DNA of 64,000 bases from Enterobacter hormaechei ATCC 49162 (GTDB lineage Bacteria > Pseudomonadota > Gammaproteobacteria > Enterobacterales > Enterobacteriaceae). The notes below the pieces were generated by a model, which saw only the letters and a program-made list of their open reading frames with translations, was not told the origin of the DNA and made no database searches. The stretch lies in contig NZ_MKEQ01000002.1 of the NCBI RefSeq assembly GCF_001875655.1, positions 496,001 to 560,000 of the forward strand, written 5' to 3'. Position numbers and translations under genes: made by a program. Positions within the stretch are counted from its first letter, which is position 1; each line of letters opens with the position of its first letter. Shown one piece after another: positions 56,775 to 64,000 of this stretch.

Positions 56775-58415
56775 ATGAGCGAAATGATAACCGTCGGCGA
56801 CGCCATCGCCAGAACGCTGGAGCAGTATCAGGTTGAGGCCATCTACGGCGTCATCTCCATTCACAACCTGCCGATCGCGGATGCGGTTGGGCAGCGGGGC
56901 ACCATCCGCTTTGTGCCCGCGCGCGGCGAAGCCGGTTCCGTCACCATGGCCGATGCCCACGGACGTTTTTCCGGCCTCGGCGTGGCGCTGACCAGCACCG
57001 GCGCCGGGGCAGGTAACGCGGTAGGCGCGCTGGTAGAGGCGATGAACGCCTGCACGCCGCTGCTGCATTTAACCGGGCAGGTGGAGAAAGCCTGGCTGGA
57101 CGCCGACACCGGGTTTATCCATGAGACCCGCGACCAGTTGACCTTCCTGAAAGCCAGCTCAAAACGGGCGTACCGGATCAGCAACGCGAATCAGGCGATA
57201 GCGATTCTGCATAAAGCCATCCAGGACGCGCAGACCCCACCGTGCGGGCCGGTCTCTGTGGAAATCCCGATTGATATTCAGGGGGCCAAAATTCCGCTGT
57301 CGCTGGTGACGAAGCCGGTGAAACCGGCTTCGGTTGCAGCTGTAGATCCCGCGACGGTTGACGCACTGTGGGCACAGCTCAAGCAGGCGAAACAGCCGCT
57401 GCTGTGGCTGGGGGGCGGGGCGCTGGGAAGCGCTGGTGCTGTGAAAACGCTGGCGGATGCAGGCGTGACGGTGATCTCCAGTACCCACGCGCGCGGCGTG
57501 CTGCCGGACGACCATCGCGCCAGCCTGCGCGCGTTCCACAATTCGCCGTCGGTGGAAGCGCTGATGGCGCAGTGTGATTTTACCCTGGTGGCCGGTTCAC
57601 GCCTGCGCAGCAACGAAACCCGCTCCTGGACGCTGGAACTGCCGTCTCCGCGGGTGCAGATCGATATCGACCCGGCGGCAGCAAGCCGTAACTACCTGAT
57701 GGATAGCACGTTGATAGCCGATTGTTCAGCGTTGCTTGGCGCGCTGGCTGAAAAAGCCCAGGGCCGGGAATGGGGCAACGCCCAGTGGGACGCGCAGGTA
57801 CAGCAGGCGGTCGGGCAAGCTGAACAGGGGTTGCGCGAGCAGTGCGGCGTCTATGCGAAGCTTAACGACGCCATAGAAAAAGCGCTGCCGAAAGACGGCC
57901 TGCTGGTGCGCGATATCACCGTGTCCGGCAGCCTGTGGGGGAGCCGCCTGTTGAGGGCTAACGGTCCGCTGATGAACATACACTCTCTCGCCGGGGCGAT
58001 TGGCATGGGGCTGCCGATGGCCATCGGCACCGCGATTGCCAACCCGCAGCGCAAGGTGGTGGGGCTGGTGGGCGACGGCGGCCTGAGCCTGAATTTAGGC
58101 GAACTGGCGACGCTGGCGCAGGAGAAAGCCAATGTGACGCTGCTGATCATGAACGACGGGGGCTACGGCGTAATGCGCGGCATTCAGGATAAATATTTTG
58201 GCGGACGGCAGTATTATAACGCGCTGCATACGCCGGACTTTACCCTGCTGGCGCAGGCGATTGGCCTTCAGGCCTGGAGCGTTGAGCGGGCCGAGGACTT
58301 TGATGCGGTCATGACAGAGGCGCTGGCGATGCCGGGGCCGTCGGTGGTGGAGGTGCGGATGGGGCAGATTGGCGCCCTTAAGTTTGCCGGGCCGCCACAG
58401 AAAACGCTGTACTGA
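56775..58415 (+). CDS. Thiamine diphosphate-dependent enzyme, acetolactate synthase/benzoylformate decarboxylase fold
   Basis: A 546-residue ThDP enzyme. The N-terminal Pyr domain has Glu52 (ARGEAGSVTMADA), the central domain follows, and the C-terminal PP domain has the ThDP motif VGDGGLSLNL...NDGGYG. It resembles the acetolactate synthase large-subunit/benzoylformate decarboxylase group; with the preceding aldehyde dehydrogenase it could decarboxylate a 2-oxoacid to an aldehyde. It is the last gene of the cluster. Confidence 0.9.
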   Translation: MSEMITVGDAIARTLEQYQVEAIYGVISIHNLPIADAVGQRGTIRFVPARGEAGSVTMADAHGRFSGLGVALTSTGAGAGNAVGALVEAMNACTPLLHLTGQVEKAWLDADTGFIHETRDQLTFLKASSKRAYRISNANQAIAILHKAIQDAQTPPCGPVSVEIPIDIQGAKIPLSLVTKPVKPASVAAVDPATVDALWAQLKQAKQPLLWLGGGALGSAGAVKTLADAGVTVISSTHARGVLPDDHRASLRAFHNSPSVEALMAQCDFTLVAGSRLRSNETRSWTLELPSPRVQIDIDPAAASRNYLMDSTLIADCSALLGALAEKAQGREWGNAQWDAQVQQAVGQAEQGLREQCGVYAKLNDAIEKALPKDGLLVRDITVSGSLWGSRLLRANGPLMNIHSLAGAIGMGLPMAIGTAIANPQRKVVGLVGDGGLSLNLGELATLAQEKANVTLLIMNDGGYGVMRGIQDKYFGGRQYYNALHTPDFTLLAQAIGLQAWSVERAEDFDAVMTEALAMPGPSVVEVRMGQIGALKFAGPPQKTLY

Positions 58416-58427
58416 TTGAGCTTTGTT

Positions 58428-58453
58428 GCCCGGTAGCGCGGCGCGCACCGGGC
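58428..58453. repeat. REP-like hairpin after the catabolic cluster
   Basis: GCCCGGT (58428-58434) pairs with ACCGGGC (58447-58453) around a G+C-rich loop, between convergent genes. It may act as a transcript end. Confidence 0.55.
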
Positions 58454-58460
58454 CAGCGTA

Positions 58461-59219
58461 TTATTTAATTCCGTCTGCCGCCATGCGGTCACGGATATGC
58501 TGCGCACGTTCAACGGAGGCCGGGTGATCGTCAAACATGGAACTCTGACGGCCTTCTTCCAGTTTCGCCAGTTTTTCGAAGCTGGTGGCTAAACCCGATG
58601 GATTGATGCCGCGTTTGCGCAACAGATCGTAAGAGTAGTCATCCGCTTCCGACTCCTGACGCTGGGAGAACTGGGAGTTCACCAGTTTCTCGCCCACATC
58701 GCCAAGCTGCGACTGGGACAGGCTGCCGACAATGCCACCCGCAGAGGCTGCCGCGGCACGCACGGCATTGGTGCCCAGCGCAACCTGCATCCCTTTCTTC
58801 ACGTGACCCAGAGCAACGTGACCCATTTCGTGGCCGATTACCGCTTCCACTTCGTTGTCGGTCATCATGTCCATCAGGCCGCTGTAAACGCGGATACAGC
58901 CGTTCGCCATTGCGAAGGCGTTGACGTCTTTCGCCATGTACACCTTGTAGTTCACCGGCTGGCCGTTAATGTTGTCGCCCAGCGCGGAAGCAATCTTGTT
59001 CAGACGCTGCGTATAGGTGCTGTTAGCCGGGGCAAGCGTAGCTTTTCCATCCATATCCTTACAGGCCTGATCGCTCAGCGCTATGACCTGCGCATCGCTC
59101 AATGAGTAGGCCTGAAAAGCTTCTGCGCCTGAGGTCATCAGGCCGTTAGAATCCATATTCTGACAGCCGCTTAGCAGGAGCGTTGTTCCCACAGCCAGCC
59201 CGATTGCACGCATTTTCAT
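58461..59219 (-). CDS. loiP: Outer-membrane metalloprotease LoiP
   Basis: A 252-residue lipoprotein, the same length as E. coli LoiP (YggG). The lipobox is LSGC with Cys19, and the M48 protease zinc motif HEMGH is at 130-134 (His130, Glu131, His134). It is induced by low osmolarity and cleaves near phenylalanines in E. coli. Start 59219 is chosen by the signal peptide; the frame is open to 59273. In E. coli it lies between speB and tktA. Confidence 0.96.
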   Translation of the reverse strand: MKMRAIGLAVGTTLLLSGCQNMDSNGLMTSGAEAFQAYSLSDAQVIALSDQACKDMDGKATLAPANSTYTQRLNKIASALGDNINGQPVNYKVYMAKDVNAFAMANGCIRVYSGLMDMMTDNEVEAVIGHEMGHVALGHVKKGMQVALGTNAVRAAAASAGGIVGSLSQSQLGDVGEKLVNSQFSQRQESEADDYSYDLLRKRGINPSGLATSFEKLAKLEEGRQSSMFDDHPASVERAQHIRDRMAADGIK

Positions 59220-59491
59220 GATGTTGCTTCCGTACTCGTTAATCTGAATTAATTCCGAAAAATGCACCGTCAACGAAGCCGGTGTCGGGCTAAGTATAAG
59301 GAATATCTACAGGGGCGGGCGAGCAGATTGCGCAACATGCGAGCATGATCCAGAGATTTCTTAAGCTGCAAAAGAATGCTCCATGTACATGCCCTGCGGC
59401 TTGGGTTACATTGTTGGCACTTTTTTCCGGCGTAGCCCAAAACGCGCTGTCGTCAAGGGCATGGCCTTTAACAGTCCGATCTGGAGTTAAA

Positions 59492-61483
59492 ATGTCCTCA
59501 CGTAAAGAGCTTGCTAATGCTATTCGTGCGCTGAGCATGGATGCAGTACAGAAAGCCAAATCCGGCCACCCGGGTGCCCCTATGGGTATGGCTGACATCG
59601 CCGAAGTCCTGTGGCGTGATTTCCTTAACCACAACCCTCAGAACCCGGCATGGGCTGACCGCGACCGTTTCGTGCTGTCTAACGGCCACGGCTCTATGCT
59701 GATCTACAGCCTGCTGCACCTCACTGGCTACGATCTGCCTATCGAAGAGCTGAAAAACTTCCGTCAGCTGCACTCCAAAACTCCAGGTCACCCGGAAGTG
59801 GACTACACCGCTGGCGTTGAAACCACCACCGGTCCGCTGGGTCAGGGCATCGCTAACGCTGTAGGTATGGCGATTGCAGAGAAGACTCTGGCGGCGCAGT
59901 TCAACCGTCCAGGCCACGACATCGTTGACCACTTCACCTACGCCTTCCTGGGCGACGGCTGCATGATGGAAGGCATTTCTCACGAAGTGTGCTCCCTGGC
60001 AGGTACCCTGAAGCTGGGCAAACTGGTTGCGTTCTATGACGACAACGGCATCTCCATCGATGGTCACGTTGAAGGCTGGTTCACTGACGACACCGCCGCA
60101 CGTTTCGAAGCCTACGGCTGGCACGTTGTGCGCGGCGTTGATGGCCACGATGCTGACTCGATTAAACGTGCAGTAGAAGAAGCGCGCGCCGTGACCGACA
60201 AACCGTCCCTGCTGATGTGCAAAACCATCATCGGCTTCGGTTCTCCGAACAAAGCGGGTACTCACGACTCCCACGGCGCACCGCTGGGCGACGCGGAAAT
60301 CGCACTGACCCGTGAAGCACTTGGCTGGAAACACCCTGCCTTCGAAATCCCGTCTGAAATCTACGCGCAGTGGGATGCGAAAGAAGTGGGCCAGGCGAAA
60401 GAAGCGGCCTGGAATGAGAAATTCGCGGCATACGCGAAAGCCTTCCCTCAGGAAGCCGCTGAATTCACCCGTCGTATGAAAGGTGACATGCCGTCCGACT
60501 TCGACGCGAAAGCGAACGAGTTCATCGCGAAGTTGCAGGCGAATCCATCTAAGATCGCCAGCCGTAAAGCATCGCAGAATGCGATCGAAGCGTTTGGTCC
60601 TCTGCTTCCAGAATTCCTCGGCGGTTCCGCTGACCTGGCGCCATCTAACCTGACCCTGTGGTCTGGCTCTAAGCCAATCAATGAAGATGCTGCCGGTAAC
60701 TACATCCATTACGGTGTACGTGAATTCGGTATGACCGCGATTGCCAACGGTATCGCTCTGCACGGTGGTTTCCTGCCGTACACCTCTACCTTCCTGATGT
60801 TTGTTGAATATGCACGTAACGCCGTGCGTATGGCTGCGCTGATGAAACAGCGTCAGGTGATGGTCTACACCCACGACTCCATCGGTCTGGGCGAAGATGG
60901 TCCAACTCACCAGCCGGTAGAGCAGGTGGCTTCCCTGCGCGTGACCCCGAACATGAGCACATGGCGTCCATGTGACCAGGTTGAATCTGCGGTGGCGTGG
61001 AAATACGGCGTTGAGCGTCAGGACGGTCCAACCGCGCTGATCCTCTCCCGTCAGAACCTGGCACAGCAGGAGCGTACCCCAGAACAGCTGGCAAACATCG
61101 CGCGCGGTGGTTACGTGCTGAAAGATTGCGCAGGCCAGCCGGAGCTGATCTTCATCGCAACCGGTTCTGAAGTTGAACTGGCTGTAGCAGCATGGGAAAA
61201 ACTGACTGCCGAAGGCGTGAAAGCGCGCGTGGTCTCCATGCCGTCTACCGATGCGTTCGACAAGCAGGATGCGGCTTACCGCGAATCTGTACTGCCTAAA
61301 GCGGTTTCCGCGCGTGTGGCAGTGGAAGCGGGTATCGCTGACTACTGGTTCAAATACGTGGGTCTGAACGGCGCTATCGTCGGCATGACCACGTTTGGTG
61401 AGTCTGCTCCGGCGGAACAGCTGTTTGAAGAGTTTGGCTTCACCGTTGAGAACGTTCTCGCTAAGGCGAAAGAACTGCTGTAA
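59492..61483 (+). CDS. tktA: Transketolase A
   Basis: A 663-residue ThDP enzyme, the same length as E. coli TktA, transferring two-carbon units in the pentose phosphate pathway. The ThDP motif [13 protein letters not shown] and the region [15 protein letters not shown] are present. The start has GGAG about 6 nt upstream (CTGGAGTTAAAATG). Codon use is biased to highly expressed codons. Confidence 0.97.
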   Translation: MSSRKELANAIRALSMDAVQKAKSGHPGAPMGMADIAEVLWRDFLNHNPQNPAWADRDRFVLSNGHGSMLIYSLLHLTGYDLPIEELKNFRQLHSKTPGHPEVDYTAGVETTTGPLGQGIANAVGMAIAEKTLAAQFNRPGHDIVDHFTYAFLGDGCMMEGISHEVCSLAGTLKLGKLVAFYDDNGISIDGHVEGWFTDDTAARFEAYGWHVVRGVDGHDADSIKRAVEEARAVTDKPSLLMCKTIIGFGSPNKAGTHDSHGAPLGDAEIALTREALGWKHPAFEIPSEIYAQWDAKEVGQAKEAAWNEKFAAYAKAFPQEAAEFTRRMKGDMPSDFDAKANEFIAKLQANPSKIASRKASQNAIEAFGPLLPEFLGGSADLAPSNLTLWSGSKPINEDAAGNYIHYGVREFGMTAIANGIALHGGFLPYTSTFLMFVEYARNAVRMAALMKQRQVMVYTHDSIGLGEDGPTHQPVEQVASLRVTPNMSTWRPCDQVESAVAWKYGVERQDGPTALILSRQNLAQQERTPEQLANIARGGYVLKDCAGQPELIFIATGSEVELAVAAWEKLTAEGVKARVVSMPSTDAFDKQDAAYRESVLPKAVSARVAVEAGIADYWFKYVGLNGAIVGMTTFGESAPAEQLFEEFGFTVENVLAKAKELL

Positions 61484-61508
61484 TTGTTTGTCCGGTGCGG
61501 GCTGATGC

Positions 61509-61540
61509 CCTCACCCCGGCCCTCTCCCACAGGGAGAGGG
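61509..61540. repeat. Diverged CCCTCTCCC palindromic repeat after tktA
   Basis: CCCTCACCCCGGCCCTCTCCC, then ACA, then GGGAGAGGG: the same element as at 29253 but with a 3-nt loop and shorter stem. Confidence 0.75.
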
Positions 61541-61552
61541 AGTATAAAGTAG

Positions 61553-61585
61553 GCCGGGTAAGCGCTAGCGCCACCCGGCTTTTTT
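61553..61585 (+). terminator. REP-derived terminator after tktA
   Basis: GCCGGGT (61553-61559) pairs with ACCCGGC (61573-61579), with an inner GCGCTAGCG, followed by six T. A REP unit seems to serve as the tktA terminator. Confidence 0.75.
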
Positions 61586-61638
61586 GTATGCACGATTCCT
61601 CAGACATGTAACTGCTCTGTAAATTATTCCACCCAAAA

Positions 61639-61654
61639 TGTGACGCAAGTCATA
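61639..61654. promoter_or_regulatory. Possible CRP site upstream of epd
   Basis: TGTGACGCAAGTCATA matches TGTGA-N6-TCACA in one half exactly and in 3 of 5 positions in the other. The epd promoter is CRP-activated in E. coli. The region 61586-61849 has no other feature I can support. Confidence 0.4.
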
Positions 61655-61849
61655 TAGCTCGCTTATTCATCTGGACAGAGATTCCTTTTATTCCCCGATT
61701 CGCTTATTCTTGCTGAAGCGTTTCAGTCGATTAAATGTTCGACAATTGACCAATCAATCGCAGTTTGTGACAGCAAGGATTCCCCTTCGGGCGTCGCTGG
61801 ATTACTCTTTCAGCCACCTCAAACTCAGGGATAGCTTTGCAGGAGATCT

Positions 61850-62869
61850 ATGACCGTACGCGTAGCGATTAATGGCTTCGGTCGCATCGGGCGCAACGTG
61901 GTTCGTGCTTTATATGAATCCGGGCGTCGGGCGGAAATCACCGTGGTGGCAATCAATGAACTGGCGGATGCTGCGGGTATGGCGCATTTGTTGAAATATG
62001 ACACCAGCCACGGTCGCTTTGCCTGGGACGTTCGCCAGGAAAGGGAACAGCTGTTTGTCGGTGACGATGCTATCCGCGTGCTGCATGAGAACAGTATTGA
62101 AGGGCTGCCCTGGCGCGAACTGGGTGTGGATGTGGTGCTGGACTGTACCGGCGTGTACGGTAACCGTGAACATGGCGAAGCGCATCTGAATGCCGGCGCG
62201 AAAAAAGTGCTGTTCTCCCATCCCGGCAGTCACGACCTCGACGCTACCGTCGTATTTGGCGTCAACCAGCACGAGCTGAAAGCTGAACACCGCATTGTCT
62301 CCAACGCCTCCTGCACCACCAACTGCATTATTCCGGTCATTAAACTGTTAGACGATGCGTATGGCATTGAATCCGGCACGGTGACCACGATTCACTCCGC
62401 CATGCACGATCAGCAGGTTATCGACGCCTACCATCCGGATTTACGACGCACTCGCGCGGCGAGCCAGTCCATCATTCCGGTGGATACGAAACTGGCTGCC
62501 GGGATCACCCGTATTTTCCCGCAGTTTAACGACCGTTTCGAAGCGATTGCCGTGCGCGTGCCAACGATAAACGTCACCGCGATCGATCTTAGCGTGACGG
62601 TGAAAAAACCGGTAAAAGCCTGTGAAGTCAACCTGTTGCTGCAAAAAGCGGCACAGGGAGCATTTCATGGTATAGTTGACTATACGGAATTACCGTTGGT
62701 CTCAGTAGATTTTAACCACGACCCGCACAGCGCCATCGTGGATGGCACGCAGACGCGAGTCAGTGGTGCACACCTCATCAAGACGCTGGTCTGGTGTGAT
62801 AACGAATGGGGCTTTGCTAACCGAATGCTCGACACCACGTTAGCCATGGCCGCAAAAGGTTTCAGGTAG
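61850..62869 (+). CDS. epd: Erythrose-4-phosphate dehydrogenase
   Basis: A 339-residue GAPDH-family enzyme, the same length as E. coli Epd, oxidising erythrose 4-phosphate toward pyridoxal phosphate. The NAD motif NGFGRIGR and the catalytic Cys155 in SNASCTTNC are present. It precedes pgk with a 49-bp gap. PLP from this route serves speA and speC here. Confidence 0.96.
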   Translation: MTVRVAINGFGRIGRNVVRALYESGRRAEITVVAINELADAAGMAHLLKYDTSHGRFAWDVRQEREQLFVGDDAIRVLHENSIEGLPWRELGVDVVLDCTGVYGNREHGEAHLNAGAKKVLFSHPGSHDLDATVVFGVNQHELKAEHRIVSNASCTTNCIIPVIKLLDDAYGIESGTVTTIHSAMHDQQVIDAYHPDLRRTRAASQSIIPVDTKLAAGITRIFPQFNDRFEAIAVRVPTINVTAIDLSVTVKKPVKACEVNLLLQKAAQGAFHGIVDYTELPLVSVDFNHDPHSAIVDGTQTRVSGAHLIKTLVWCDNEWGFANRMLDTTLAMAAKGFR

Positions 62870-62918
62870 AGCGCACCTTGCGCTTGCAAAACTTTAAGAA
62901 TCAACGAGAGGATTCACC

Positions 62919-64000
62919 ATGTCTGTAATTAAGATGACCGATCTGGATCTGGCAGGTAAACGCGTTTTCATCCGTGCCGATCTGAACGTACCGGTTAAAG
63001 ATGGCAAAGTGACCAGCGACGCACGTATTCGTGCATCTCTGCCAACCATTGAACTGGCTCTGAAGCAGGGCGCTAAAGTGATGGTCACCTCCCACCTGGG
63101 CCGTCCAACTGAAGGCGAGTACAACGAAGAGTTCTCTCTGCTGCCGGTTGTTAATTACCTGAAAGACAAACTGTCCAGCCCGGTTCGCCTGGTGAAAGAT
63201 TACCTGGATGGCGTGGAAGTTGCCGAAGGTGAGCTGGTTGTTCTGGAAAACGTTCGCTTCAACAAAGGCGAAAAGAAAGACGACGAAACTCTGTCCAAAA
63301 AATACGCTGCCCTGTGCGACGTATTCGTCATGGATGCATTTGGTACGGCTCACCGTGCGCAGGCCTCTACCCACGGTATCGGTAAATTCGCAGACGTCGC
63401 CTGTGCAGGTCCACTGCTGGCTGACGAACTGGAAGCACTGGGTAAAGCACTGAAAGAACCTGCTCGTCCAATGGTCGCTATCGTGGGTGGTTCTAAAGTT
63501 TCCACCAAACTGACCGTACTGGATTCTCTGTCCAAAATCGCTGACCAGCTGATCGTTGGCGGTGGTATTGCGAACACCTTCGTTGCTGCTCAAGGCCACA
63601 ACGTCGGTAAATCCCTGTACGAAGCAGACCTGGTTGACGAAGCCAAACGCCTGCTGGGCACCTGTGATATCCCGGTACCAACTGACGTTCGCGTAGCAAC
63701 CGAGTTCTCCGAAACCGCTACCGCAACCCTGAAATCTGTTAACGACATCAAAGATGAAGAGCAGATCCTGGACCTGGGCGACGTTTCTGCACAGAAACTG
63801 GCTGAAATCCTGAAAAACGCAAAAACTATCCTGTGGAACGGTCCTGTCGGCGTGTTCGAATTCCCGAACTTCCGCAAAGGGACTGAAATCGTTGCTAACG
63901 CTATTGCAGACAGCGAAGCGTTCTCTATCGCAGGCGGTGGTGACACCCTGGCAGCAATCGACCTGTTCGGTATCGCTGACAAGATCTCCTACATCTCCAC
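62919..64000 (+). CDS. pgk: Phosphoglycerate kinase (3' end beyond window)
   Basis: The first 360 residues of phosphoglycerate kinase (about 387 expected). It starts [21 protein letters not shown], with substrate-binding DLNVPV and HLGRP and the nucleotide-site region [10 protein letters not shown]. The Shine-Dalgarno GAGAGG precedes the ATG. It makes ATP in glycolysis. Codon use is strongly biased. The gene runs off the right edge. Confidence 0.98.
   Translation, partial: MSVIKMTDLDLAGKRVFIRADLNVPVKDGKVTSDARIRASLPTIELALKQGAKVMVTSHLGRPTEGEYNEEFSLLPVVNYLKDKLSSPVRLVKDYLDGVEVAEGELVVLENVRFNKGEKKDDETLSKKYAALCDVFVMDAFGTAHRAQASTHGIGKFADVACAGPLLADELEALGKALKEPARPMVAIVGGSKVSTKLTVLDSLSKIADQLIVGGGIANTFVAAQGHNVGKSLYEADLVDEAKRLLGTCDIPVPTDVRVATEFSETATATLKSVNDIKDEEQILDLGDVSAQKLAEILKNAKTILWNGPVGVFEFPNFRKGTEIVANAIADSEAFSIAGGGDTLAAIDLFGIADKISYIS

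Overview
The window is chromosomal DNA of an enteric gammaproteobacterium (Enterobacterales, most like Enterobacter or a close relative). The gene order yqgA-speC-nupG-mltC-yggX-mutY-trmB-yggL-yggN-hemW-rdgB-yggU-yggT-yggS-yggR-yqgF-yqgE-gshB-rsmE-endA-sprT-galP-metK-yqgB-speA-speB-loiP-tktA-epd-pgk follows the region around tRNA-Phe (pheV) of Escherichia coli, and protein lengths mostly agree with E. coli to within a residue or two. The species is not fixed by the sequence.

Layout. 0-6.5 kb: yghZ (cut by the window edge), a chemoreceptor, an orphan FucR-like regulator, an exported glycine-zipper protein, and two glutathione-linked genes (yghU, gss). 6.5-12.6 kb: the pgaABCD operon for poly-N-acetylglucosamine biofilm polysaccharide, on the minus strand. 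13.2-19.5 kb: a visibly A+T-richer accessory block next to tRNA-Phe, with a LuxR-type regulator, then a split lactose/cellobiose-family PTS (EIIC, EIIB, EIIA) that includes a DUF4127 protein of unknown function, an RpiR-type regulator and a porin. 19.8-45.1 kb: conserved backbone covering polyamine synthesis (speC, speA, speB), nucleoside and galactose uptake (nupG, galP), DNA and RNA maintenance (mutY, trmB, rsmE, yqgF, endA), heme and glutathione biosynthesis, and metK. 45.6-58.4 kb: a 14-gene, same-strand catabolic cluster between speB and loiP, which are neighbours in E. coli. 58.4-64 kb: loiP, tktA, epd and the start of pgk.

Two accessory systems stand out. In the PTS/DUF4127 locus, no glycosidase of a known family is present, so the DUF4127 protein is the only candidate for processing the phosphorylated product. 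The 14-gene cluster encodes a three-component Rieske oxygenase, an extradiol-type VOC protein with its metal triad intact, a cupin, an alpha/beta hydrolase, two SDRs (one lacking the catalytic Tyr and Lys), an aspartate-dehydrogenase-like enzyme, an aldehyde dehydrogenase and a ThDP enzyme, with an MFS importer and an IclR regulator. A sigma70-type promoter and three related GTTT(CA)...(TG)AAAC palindromes lie upstream of it. The substrate is not evident.

The intergenic regions carry two kinds of palindromic repeat: classical REP/BIME-like GCCGGGT...ACCCGGC elements, and a CCCTCTCCCC...GGGGAGAGGG element at four places. One copy of the second kind forms the last codons of a DUF559 endonuclease-like gene that sits where ansB-yggM lie in E. 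coli. Good operator matches are visible for GalR and CRP (galP) and MetJ (metK).
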